From positions 30,409,001 to 30,473,000 of the forward strand of contig CM042035.1 of NCBI GenBank assembly GCA_023525975.1: a stretch of DNA of 64,000 nt, given 5' to 3'. Source of the stretch: Smallanthus sonchifolius. Its lineage: Eukaryota; Streptophyta; Magnoliopsida; Asterales; Asteraceae. The stretch's first letter is position 1. Each line of letters starts with the position of its first letter. Made by a program: the position numbers and the translations under genes. A model generated the notes under the pieces. It was not told the DNA's origin. It saw only the letters and a list, made by a program, of their open reading frames with translations, and did not search any database. Shown one piece after another: positions 1 through 9,468 of this stretch.

Positions 1-110
1 TATGCTTATGCACTTACATATACGATATACATGTGCATATACGTATGCATATACATATACATATATGTATTCATATGCATAGACGTATTACATATACAAT
101 ATTTGGCACT
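1..110. repeat. Low-complexity TATGCATATAC-rich tract
   Basis: Alternating purine-pyrimidine sequence built from ATAC, ATGC and TATA steps at the window edge. It carries no ORF. It probably lies in an intron of the gene whose last exons follow, but the upstream exons are outside the window. Confidence 0.5.
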
Positions 111-200
111 ATTATCTTTTGTTATGTTTTAATTTGACATGATCTGATAATTGAAATTTTTAAAAATGTTTGATTATTTTGTTAACAGTAAAAGATGCAG

Positions 201-1345
201 TCTTTCTTTCCCTCGAAGAGTTTTTGTTCCATGGCTGGGTGAAACATATATATGCGACTACATACAACCTTCTGATACACTTGAGGTCTGTATATATAAT
301 ATATATCTATCATAATCAGATTCTCTGTTACTGGTTTGTTAAATCCGAGTTCTTAATGCATATTAGTTTGTTACTAGAGACTGCTAAAGCATCATTTTAG
401 AACTTGTGTCTATTGGTTCTTCCATATATTCAAGAGTGATTTGGCTTTCTAAACCATTGTGCCTAGGCTTTTTGTTGCAAACCAACCATCATTCTTGAAA
501 AAGCACCTGCAAGAGCGAGTGATTTTGGAACAAAAGTAACTAAGTACAATGATATCTTCTGGCATTTTGGCATGAATGATGGTTTACAACGAAAGCCAAG
601 TATGAGGGTTTAAAAGAATTATTCACGAGTTTCACTAGAATTGGAGTAGATTAGAAGTAGAGGTGACTATTTTGATCCGTTTACCTATAAGTAGATCGAT
701 TTGTGTTATGTTGAATCTCTAATGGGTCAAATAGCTTAAGCTAAAGGATTTGGCTGGGTTGATCGGGTAAAATAGATTGAAAGTCATCAAAGTTTATATA
801 AATGCATAAAACCTCATAAATCGCTTTATCAAGAAATGTTGGACTATTTTTGTAATTATATGGTTTTTAAAATCCTATTTTCACTTTCATAATTTTAAAA
901 ATCCATAAAATGGGTAACAAATGTTTGTGGGTTGGCCACACCCAACCCATTTTGACCCGTTACCCAACCCGCTCATTTCACCACCTCTAATTAGAACCCT
1001 TGATAGACTATTCTAAGATATTAGTGTTGATATTTGTCAAATTATGTTTTCTAGGTTCTTAAAGACCATTGTGTTGAATTAATGTCAATGGAAGCTCCAA
1101 CCGATACATCAATGATTTTGGAGCCAGAAGGAGAATCCATAACATTGTCCACCAATTCCTTTTGGGAAACATTAACACCGTGGTCCCCAGAACTCAAAAC
1201 ATCATCGGTAAACAACGGTGATGACAAAAGCTCAGTTTCTGGGAGGCATTTAGAAAAATCAAGTAATGTTAGCATCCTGGCTGCACTGTTGGTTCTTATT
1301 CTATCTATTTTAGTAGGTGTTATGCTCTTTGTTGTCAGGACTTAA
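201..1345 (+). CDS. Last two exons of an unrecognised gene for a C-terminally membrane-anchored protein (partial)
   Basis: Two exons are supported, 201..285 and 1055..1345, joined in phase 0. The first follows an acceptor GATGCAG at 194-200 and ends CTTGAG before donor GTCTGT; it reads an aromatic stretch with the motif RRVFVPWLGETYICDY. The second follows TTTTCTAG and ends with TAA at 1343-1345. Its 96 residues are Ser/Thr/Asp/Glu-rich (starting near VLKDHCVELMSMEAP) and finish with a single hydrophobic helix of about 20 residues (LAALLVLILSILVGVMLFVV) followed by only RT. This is the layout of a tail-anchored or type I protein with a two-residue lumenal or cytosolic tail. The N-terminal part lies outside the window. 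I do not recognise the family. The 769-bp intron 286-1054 is AT-rich and holds no ORF. The gene is convergent with the At-4/1-like gene, with stops 436 bp apart. Confidence 0.6.
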
Positions 1346-1780
1346 AGGTTCAGTTATAATGTGTTTTCATGTTCTTTTGTTCCTGTTTTTGTTTTTTTTT
1401 TCTGTGTGAATTAAAAGCAAGTAATTTTGTTGTGCTATAATTATATGGCGGATGTTAGTATATTCCAAGTAATCATCTTCATTGACACTATTTTTGTTTC
1501 TTTACATGGGTATGTTTCTAATCGGATGTGTATCTATGTCGGATTATGGGGTGTTTGGATTTGCATTGTAAAACTGGGTATCTATTTTAGATCAAATCGT
1601 CAGTTTCAAAATCTAAATCTGAAAGGATTTAGGACCATGATGTTTTGTTTGGAACATGTTATGTTCTCTAGAGTGGTATGTTTCAATGATAGTTTGGTTA
1701 TAGAATTTAGACATGAGCAGTTATTCCAGTAATTACTAAACAAAAGAAAAGATTAGAAGTTTCTGTACCGTTGACACACA
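1346..1780. other. Convergent intergenic region
   Basis: This is the space between the stop codons of two convergent genes. It is T-rich just after 1346 (3' UTR-like, with GTTCTTTTGTTCCTG and a poly-T tract near 1390). An open stretch at 1427-1732 has no family resemblance and is probably chance. I see no repeat or RNA gene here. Confidence 0.5.
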
Positions 1781-4464
1781 TCAGCCCTCTTTTGAGTCAA
1801 CCAGTCGCCTTTTCAGGACCTCATTTTCCTTCCTCAGTTTCGTTACTTTCTGCTTCAGGGTTTCAACATTTCGATTTGAGCTTAAATCCTGTTTGTTGTC
1901 AGCCAACTTTGTTCTGCTGATCAGTACTGCAACACACAAATACCAGATTAATCATATTACTTCAACGTGTTCAAATCGTTTCCATTTTAGCTAGAATTAA
2001 CCCATATTAACAGAAGTATCAACGTCAACGCATAAAGTCAAACATAATCGACCCGTAAAACCCATAAAGAGGTTGGAATTGCAGCTATGATTATTGTATA
2101 TGTAACATTCACATACATTCCTTTTCTAGACTCTGAAGCTTCCTGTTCAAACCGTTTTTCTCTTCCTGTTCCATCATAAGACAATCTTTTAAATCTTGTA
2201 TCTCATTTTGATCTATGACAAAAACATTCACACATGTCAGTCTCAAAGAACATGTAAATAAATGTCTTGAAATTTCAAATAACTAAATAGAAGCTCACAT
2301 GTCATTTCTACATCCCAATGAACCTGGTCCAATCTTTTTGCCAAAGCTTCAACATGGTTCCAGTGTGCAGCTAAATCTTGGTGGAGGTGATTAATGGTTG
2401 ATTCATTCGCAGCTTTCTGAGCTAGAGAATCTCTGTTTTACAGTAATTACTTGCTTACCCAAATTGGTCAAGAAAAAAGTATTTTCAAATGAAAACTCAC
2501 TTGATTTGAACTTACAGCCCTTTGATTCGGTTCTCGTAATCATGCATAAGCAGGTTAATTGCATTTCTGAACTCCTGTTGCAAATTCAAAGCAGTCACCG
2601 CATAATTTTGTTACTAATAGATACCACCTAGAAAAGAAGTAAAACCTAACTTTTGAGATCAAACAAAACAACTTTTAACTGTAGAAAACTGTATGGACTT
2701 CTTTCCAGGTTATTAAAATATAGAAATATATTGAAGTTAAATTCATAATACTAATCAGCCCTAAACGGACCAAATAACATGAACAAGCTTATCCTTGTGT
2801 TGGTCCATTTTACCTTAACCGAACAAGCACGAACACATAAAGGAGTATATTTCTTTTCCGTGGTCGTTCATTAAGTAGATGAATTTGCTTGTGTTCATTC
2901 GTGAAGAAAATAAACTTGTTCTTGTTCGTTTATGTCCGTTCGTTAATATTCTAAACAAACACTGATGAACATAAACCAATATAAACAAACAGAAAGAAAG
3001 TAAATATATAAAACCTTTTATAACTTGAAGAATCGAGACTCCAGCTTAGGGTTTCTAATTTCTAAGTGGGTACTGATAATTTGAAGTTTAATGGGCTGAT
3101 GGATCTCAAAATAACTTGCACCCACTTTATTAGTATTAGTAAATATGTAAACCAACATAAATGAAAGGATATATACGGATCAACATTAAACAAACCTTAA
3201 TGAACCATAAACGAACATGAACATTAATGATACATGTGTTCATGTCCGCCCGTTTACTAAAAATACCAAAACATTTTGTTCATGTTCGTTTATTTATTAA
3301 AGGGGTAACTTCGTAGAATAGTGATCAAGTTTCAAAAGTGTTCCAATTAGGCATTTTACACGATATACACCATCGGGTATACTATGGTGAGTGACCTAAT
3401 TTGAACACTTTTGAAACTTGGTTACTATTATGTGGTGTTTTCCCTTTATTAAATAAGCGAACTTCCTGCCAAATAGTTCACGACCGTTTCATTTCATTTA
3501 CACCCATAGTACAGTTTCAGTTGGTATGGAAAATACTTGGTTTGTCTAAACAAGTTGATCCACTCAAGGCGCATATTTAAACAATGATACGGTTCCAGTC
3601 ATGTTTATAGTAACTTACATTCTCTTTCTTGGTATGTTCATCATTCACTCTCTTCAGTTCTTCTTTCAAGCTTCGACAGTTATTCCTACGCTCAAGCTGT
3701 TTCGTTGAACAAAAAATGCAAAATAAGAAACTTAGAACTGCATTACCATTTGCAACTCAACCTCAGATCACACTAGAAACAGAATTTAACTGATTCTAGT
3801 AATCACATCACTCACCTGATTAGCCAGTTTGCTGATGGATCCTGTATACAGCTTCATTACTCTCTCATTTTCTAGGAGTAGATGTTAAACAAACAGTTAG
3901 TATGAAGCTTCAAGTTCAAATCCACCTCCTCCAGGCCAAATAATTATCAACAAGAAAAATGCAAAATCTAAGAGCAAATGACATTGATGCAATTAGGTTT
4001 TCATTTCGCTGGTTTTGATATCATCATTTCAAATCTGGAGTAAAATCAAAATCTAAATAACTTATGTAACCTGACAGAATTCATGATTCGATAAACGAGA
4101 GTAAAATCCACAAACAGACATACAATTTCGTAAATTAGATGATTCTAGTCGAATAATTTCTAAATTTCAGAGGATATAGTAAATCAAAAGTTGAAGATCG
4201 TTAAACACACCTGATTTGAGAGTGTTGGCGGTGAATTCAAGCGCTTCTCGCCTCCTGATTACGGAGTTGTAGCTTGATTGAAGAGTTTGAATCTCAACGA
4301 TTCCTCGGCTGAAATCCTACAACAACGATAATGATGAATTATAGGTTTTGACAAATTGTGATGTGATTAACAGAGTGTAAGGTGAACATTAGAGGTAGTA
4401 CATTATGTATCTGATCGAAATCGGAGAGAAGTGAGTCCAATGCTTCGTCGGTAGTTGCTGCCAT
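1781..4464 (-). CDS. At-4/1-like coiled-coil protein, complete 8-exon gene
   Basis: Exons on the minus strand are 4402..4464, 4211..4316, 3816..3871, 3619..3696, 2516..2574, 2299..2432, 2117..2212 and 1781..1926. All introns are GT-AG. The exons sum to 738 nt, an uninterrupted frame of 245 residues plus TGA. The protein starts MAATTDEALDSLLSDFDQIH, contains RSLKEELKRVNDEH and LKDCLLxEQEEKN-like segments (here LKDCLMMEQEEKN), and ends with VTKLRKENEVLKRRL. It is almost entirely heptad-like, so a rod-shaped coiled coil. The order of motifs and the length match the plant At-4/1 family as I remember it. Those proteins are known as interactors of a tospovirus movement protein and are thought to work in cell-to-cell or vascular trafficking. 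The protein has no membrane segment. The start is the first ATG of an exon with a good Kozak-type A/G context. Intron 4 (2575-3618) is enlarged by repeats. Family identity is from recall, not a search. Confidence 0.82.
2757..3285. repeat. GTTCGTTTATGTTCG-type dispersed repeat inside intron 4 of the At-4/1-like gene
   Basis: The intron expansion is full of related words on both strands: GTTCATTCGTG, GTTCGTTTATG, AACGAACATGAAC and AACATAAACGAAC. The two halves are loosely inverted, so the whole can fold as an imperfect long hairpin. It looks like an old AT-rich non-autonomous element, and a second MITE (3286-3471) sits within it. No coding capacity. Confidence 0.45.
3286..3471. mobile_element. 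MITE with ~65-bp imperfect terminal inverted repeats
   Basis: The left arm from 3286 (GTTCGTTTATTTATTAAAGG, then AGTGATCAAGTTTCAAAAGT) is matched in reverse complement by the right arm ending at 3471 (GTTCGCTTATTTAATAAAGG, then AGTAACCAAGTTTCAAAAGT). About 50 bp of non-repeated centre remains. The arms run to the words CCAATTAGG / AAATTAGG. The outer GTTCG words also belong to the surrounding intronic repeat, so the true ends could be at AAAGGGG (3298) instead. No clean target duplication is visible. Confidence 0.6.
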
Positions 4465-4554
4465 TTTGAACCACCTCCTCTTCTCACAGTTTGGTTGATT
4501 TTGAAAGAACTGCAAAGGAGAAATATGGAGGGAGAGAAATAGAGAATAGAAAAA

Positions 4555-6384
4555 TAAGAAGTCTCGGTATACTTATGAAAAACACGGCGTGGTCCTACGT
4601 GGGCACGATATCACGCCGTGATATCCATGGCAACACCGCCCCCTTGACCCATTAATCACGCCGTTATTATTGGGTATGAAAGTTATCACGCGAGCGACTC
4701 CAACCTTTTTCAAATTATTACTGTTGAACCGTAATAATTCCTACCGTTGGAAAATTAAAATATTTAAATAATTAATAATATTTATTTTTACTCACTATAA
4801 ATACTTATTTTTACTCCATATATTTACACTCATTTTCTACCCAACCTCACTAATCTTCGATACTCATTTCTAACCCATAACAAAAAATGAGTAACGATCC
4901 GAACCCAAACTTTTGGGCTCAATACGTGGCTCGTGATAATGCGTTTATGGCCAACCCGAACTTTCAACCCAACCAAAACTTTCAACAAAACCCGAACTTT
5001 CAACCAAACCCGAACTTTCAACCAAACCCGAACTTTTAACCCAACCCGAACTTTCAACCCAACCCAACCCGAACTTCCTACCCAACTCAAACTTCCAACA
5101 TAACCCGAACTTTCAAATGTTTAACTATCAATCCCCAATGTCCCAACCGGGTACACCACTTGAATTTGTACCCGAAACTCAAGAAATGCCACAAGAAACC
5201 GTGGACGAGAATCAAAATGTCTCACAAAAAAAAGGAAAGAAGGAAGTTTCGTAAGAGACTTCAAGCCGACCGAATACAAAAAAAAAGTGGGAAAAAGACG
5301 AACCACTATACTTGGTTAAGGCATATATAGACGTCTCGGAGAATCCAATAATCGGTAACGATAATTTTGGTTTTTGTATTTTTTAAAATTTTCCTTATTT
5401 TATTTTTTTGTTTATTAATTTGAATATTTATTTTTTTGTAGGCAACACCCAAAAAAAAAAAAAATACGTTATGGACTCGGATTCGTGAAAGATATGAATC
5501 TTTTATAAGTGTACCGTCCGGTTACCGAACTTTAGACCAATTGAGTTCAAAATGGACTCATATAAATGGGAAGGTGGTAAAGTTCCACGAGATCTACCAA
5601 GAATGTTTGCGGGATCGAAGAAGCGGTGAGAGTGATGCCGATTTTTTGAGGAGAGCAACGGTCCGGTTTAAAGACGATCATGGTGACGAAACACCAATTG
5701 AGTATTGGGAGGTTTGTAAGTATTCGCCTAAGTGGCAAACACTATACATTGCCCCCACCCGAACCGGCTCGTCCAAAAAAAGAACATCAACTGACATCGA
5801 CGCTAGTCCGGGCGCTTCCAATGGTAGATCTATGTACGACCTCAACATAGATGCACCGGAAGACGTGGAAGAAATACCTTGGCCAATAGGGAAGAAAAAA
5901 ATCAAAAGCCCAAGCAACGGGCTCGGTCACCGCAAGTCACGACGAAATCGGCGAGAAAATGGTCGAACAAATGATAAGATTTAACAACGCCCAAGACGAG
6001 AGGATAGATTGGAAACGAACAAAACAAGAGATCGAAATTCTTGGCATGGATCTTGATTCACTCTGCACCGCGCAACGTTTTTTGATTTAAAAAAACCAAA
6101 AGGAGATCAAAGAACGTCATGGTATCCCGTAGGTTTTTGGTTATGTATTTTTTTATTAATGTTTTTTTAGTTATTTTAATTAATGTATTTTTTTAAAAAA
6201 ATATTATGTTTTATTTAATTGAAAATAAAAAAAAACATTTAATTATAACACCACCACAATCACGTGGGTATACAATTGCCTAGTGATGAGTGATGTGATT
6301 TTGCAGATAGTGACGTGGCGCTACGTGACGTGCACTTTATTATCATATCACACCATAATCACATGGGTATACCCCATGCTCTAA
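4555..6384 (+). mobile_element. Decayed PIF/Harbinger-type element (approximate ends)
   Basis: This DNA element surrounds a broken Myb/trihelix-like ORF. The left end near 4566 reads GGTATACTTATG. The right end, read in reverse from about 6378, gives GGTATACCCATG. The two ends also share CCTACGTGG / CTACGTGACGTG-like subterminal words. I could not define a target duplication, so the ends are approximate. No DDE transposase ORF is present, so the element is non-autonomous or deleted. It lies about 90 bp upstream of the At-4/1-like start codon, in that gene's promoter region. Confidence 0.5.
4887..6132 (+). pseudogene. Harbinger ORF1-type Myb/trihelix DNA-binding protein, broken
   Basis: The ORF opens at 4887 with MSNDPNPNFWAQYVARD and then PNFQPN-type repeats. 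A TAA at 5037 and a frameshift follow. The DNA-binding part continues in other frames (YLVKAYIDVSENPIIGN near 5310-5352), is interrupted by an intron of about 90 bp (5353-5442), and goes on at about 5443-5984 with YRTLDQLSSKWTHINGKVVK and RRSGESDADF. A further frameshift falls in an A-run at about 5890, and the tail reads QMIRFNNAQDERIDWKRTKQ to about 6072. This is the family often mis-named 'glutathione S-transferase T3-like' or 'no apical meristem-associated' in plant databases. It is the Myb-like partner protein of PIF/Harbinger transposases and has no GST fold. At least three breaks make it non-functional. Confidence 0.7.
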
Positions 6385-6603
6385 GGGCATGTTTGGGATT
6401 ACTTTTAAAACTTGTTATTGACTTTTGCAAAAAGTTATAAGGAGTTTTGAGAAGTAAGTTGCCCTTTATTTTTTGAAAACTTCTTTTTTCCCACTATTTT
6501 TCTACCTCCTTTTGGTTTACCTAAACAAGCTTTTTAATTTATTAACTTAAAAAAAAAGTTAATAAGTCAATAAGAAGCTCAAAAAGTAATCCCAAACAAG
6601 GCC
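6385..6603. mobile_element. Tourist-like MITE with TAA target duplication
   Basis: The left end reads GGGCATGTTTGGGATTACTT. The right end in reverse complement reads GGCCTTGTTTGGGATTACTT. Both are flanked by TAA (6382-6384 and 6604-6606). Terminal G-rich repeats with a TTTGG core and a 3-bp TWA duplication are the signature of PIF/Harbinger-derived Tourist MITEs. Length is 219 bp, AT-rich inside, no ORF. It abuts the right end of the larger Harbinger-like element. Confidence 0.85.
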
Positions 6604-6606
6604 TAA

Positions 6607-7210
6607 TATATTTCGGATCATATAGTTTATTGTCGTGTCGGGTCGGGTCATTGAAACTTTTTTATCGGATTGAGTCAGGTCATCTAAATATTTTGTGTTT
6701 TTTAAATGTAGATATAAGGTTTTTGATTTGGTTCATAAATCAAGAATGGAATTGGTAATAAAAAACCCAAGCGCACACAATTTCAATGGACTATCGTATT
6801 ATTGTATCCAAGAAACCGGCTCAACTTAGATACAATAATCTATCATTTATTAACTCTAATCATGATCATGTATTTATAAGGGTAACCCGACTTGATCAAC
6901 AAGAAAACAAATAAACCTTAATACACTTCTTAAGCCTATTAACTCTATCTCTTAATGATGCTACGCGGGTAGGCCCCCTCACCTACTCGTGAGGGGCCTA
7001 TTAAACATAAATTACAAACAATCACCCATAATTTCCGATTTGAAACTAGGAGAGTAGGTCTTCAACGCCAAGCAGACTTCACACTTCCTTAAACTTGATT
7101 CTTGCGAGAGCTATAAAGACCCAAAATTAAGTTTGAGGGTTAGTTTTGCCAGACCTACTTAAAATTATTTTTGTATTAAACACGTCACGCATGAATTAAA
7201 CGTATATAGG
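6607..7210. other. AT-rich intergenic stretch, nothing recognised
   Basis: There are no ORFs of note and no repeat that I can bound. Words such as GTCGGGTCGGGTCA suggest dispersed intergenic repeats of the GGGTCA type also seen near 900-980, 6650, 18300-18540 and 18890. Confidence 0.4.
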
Positions 7211-7372
7211 TTGTTAATAATGGGCAATTACTTTTATTGAAAGCATAGATAGCCTTGCACTTCTTCCTGTAAAAGATTATATATAATAGCATTTGTTAAT
7301 AATGGGCAATTACTTTTATTGAAAGCATAGATAGCCTTGCACTTCTTCCTGTAAAAGATTATATATAATAGC
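7211..7372. repeat. Perfect tandem duplication, 80-bp copies
   Basis: The 80 bp from 7211 (TTGTTAATAATGGGCAATTA) to 7290 (ATATAATAGC) are repeated without a visible mismatch at 7293-7372, separated by AT. The identity points to a recent slippage or unequal exchange event. The copies end 54 bp before the hAT element. Confidence 0.9.
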
Positions 7373-7454
7373 GTTTTGGGTTCACATGTCAAAATTGATG
7401 AAGCCCAGCTATTACACACTTAAAACTAGAGGTGCACAAATCGGCTTTTTCTAT

Positions 7455-7620
7455 CCGAACCGGTTTAAACCGACCCGAACCGGTTTGGTTAACGCTTGGT
7501 CAAAACCGGTTTGCCCATAAACCGGTTCGGGTTAACCCGGTTTAGAGGCAAGGAAATCCCTAACCTATTAAACCGGTTAGGGTAGGGTTGAAACCGGTTT
7601 GTGTGTTAAACCGGTTTATA
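7455..7620. repeat. hAT left subterminal AACCGGTTT motif cluster
   Basis: Eight CCGGTT words, most as AAACCGGTTT or GAACCGGTTT, lie within about 165 bp of the left terminal repeat. Clustered short motifs near both ends are the known transposase-binding layout of Ac and other hAT elements (AAACGG in Ac). The palindromic AACCGGTT core is the likely counterpart here. Confidence 0.6.
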
Positions 7621-8587
7621 TTAAAAAAATTCATTAAAATTCCATATATTTAATAAAAAATAAAAAAAATAAAATATAACAAATAAATAAACATAAAGTT
7701 CTACGTTTATTGATATTCGAAAAGTTCAAAAATTACAAAACATTACGAGATAAAGTTATAAAGTGGAAAACATTACAAATGACAATATATTTTTTTATTT
7801 TTTGAATATTGATTGGTTATTCTTGTGCGTTGTCTTCGGAACTGGAGCTTCGTAGCCTTGCATCTTCGGCTAGTTCTTCATCAGTGACTGGTTCGGATAT
7901 TCCAAGATCAACCTCGTTGTTGTGTATGATTTCTTCGGCTTGAATTTCGTCTTCGAGAGAAGTTTGGTCTTGTATCCTATCCATCGCATCCAAATGGTCC
8001 TTCAAGAAAATGCACATTTCCATCGTCAGGGGGGTGAGTCTAGTCCTTCGTATCGATAAGACTCTGCCACTAAAAGAAAACGTGCGTTTCCTAAGCTACA
8101 GTGGAAGCTTGGACGATTAGTACATCACGGACCATGGTGGAAAGAATCGGAAACGAAGCTTCGTTTTTTTTTCCACAAGCCAAAATATCAAACTCCTCAA
8201 AAACGGTAGGAGGCATAAACGTTAAAAAGTTTGTGCCAATATACCTTCCGAGTTCGCTACTCGGGGTGCTACTTCGAGCCCGTTTACTAAATTCATTTAA
8301 CATTTCGTTATATAAATTCAAATTAACATCCCTCGAGCTACCACTTGATGATGTACCCATTGTATCATGTGGAATCGGAGTTGTACCATATTTATGTATA
8401 AAACATCAAATAAATCTTGTAAACATTTGTTAAAATATGTTTTTGTGCTTTGTGCAAAATGAATGTCTTCACTATCCAAATTCAAAGCATAAGTAATTCT
8501 ATCAATCAACGTTTCAACCCCGAAAACATTTATGGTAGGGTTTAACGCGGCGGCACAAGTTATAACGGGAGACATTTCTTTAAAATA

Positions 8588-9364
8588 TGTAGAAATAAAG
8601 ACTGATGGCTACAAAATTCTCTAAGTACAAATGCTGCTGATCTCAGAGTTTGCTGCTGACCAACAAACTGCTGCGGACAAGCTTATCTGCTGCGGATACT
8701 TGTTCTCCTGCTGAAGAACAAATCTGCTGTGGATAGCCTTATCTGCTGAAGACCAAAGTTGATGCGGATAGGCTTCTCAGCAGCATCAACACTTGATGAT
8801 GCTGACAGGCAAATCATCAGCAGCTTTGGATGGTCACATCTTGCTGCTGATCCTCATCTTTGCTGTTGACAGCCGTGTGCCTTGAAGACAAATCGTTGCA
8901 GCTGACTATCCATGCCAAGCGTCACTGACAACTTTCTGCAAAAGCCACTGACACACTCAAAGCAGAAGGAACCTCAATGGCACAACCAATGACGGACAAC
9001 AATGCTCTTCTCCAAGCATGCAAGTAATAATGCACAAAGAAGACGCTTCAATAAAGTTAACTAGTTTTAGACTAAACGTGTAATAGTTAGCTATATACAA
9101 CAGATCAACGGTCTGTGTTAGATCTGATCCTTAGAATCAAGGGTCTGTCTTGATTCTAAGTGAGTATAAATACAGTGTAAACACTTCATTGTATGTGTGC
9201 TTTTTGATTGAGTTTTAATTTGTAATCGTTTATTCACAAAAGCTTAATACAATAGTGTTCTTATTAGTATTATTTCTGTTTACTCGATTATACTTGTGTA
9301 GTTGCTATTGTTTCCGCCAATTTCGACTAAGAACAGAACCATCTTGTACTTTCACGATCCTAAA
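8588..9364 (+). repeat. 5' LTR of copia element A
   Basis: It begins TGTAGAAATAAAGACTG and ends CCTAAA, where the right LTR has CCTACA, so the terminal CA is mutated here. The first 300 bp hold about 13 words of the type CTGCTGAYNA spaced about 20 bp. A 10-bp inverted repeat TTAGAATCAA / TTGATTCTAA (9131-9158) sits just before a TATA box TATAAATA at 9165-9172, followed by a GT-rich leader. Confidence 0.9.
9165..9172 (+). promoter_or_regulatory. LTR TATA box of element A
   Basis: TATAAATA lies in the 5' LTR, repeated at 16355-16362 in the 3' LTR. It is placed right after the TTAGAATCAA inverted repeat and is expected to drive the genomic transcript about 30 bp downstream. Confidence 0.6.
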
Positions 9365-9366
9365 AG

Positions 9367-9378
9367 TGGTATTAGAGC
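9367..9378 (+). promoter_or_regulatory. Primer-binding site (initiator tRNA-Met type), element A
   Basis: TGGTATTAGAGC lies two bases after the 5' LTR. It differs at one base from the usual plant TGGTATCAGAGC, which is complementary to the 3' end of initiator tRNA-Met. Confidence 0.8.
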
Positions 9379-9468
9379 TTTGGCTTAGATTAAAAAACTC
9401 ACACTTGTTTAATCACTTCTGGTTCTATTCTAAACTCTCTCTTTCATCAAGTCACCACAAAAACAAAG

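Noticed and set aside
4830..5306. Minus-strand ORFs over the PNF-repeat region
   Set aside because: They are the reverse reading of the Harbinger ORF1 repeat and have no family resemblance.
4887..6132. Glutathione S-transferase identity for the Harbinger ORF1 protein
   Set aside because: The 'GST T3-like' label in databases is a propagated misnomer; the sequence has the trihelix/Myb-like block and no thioredoxin fold motif.
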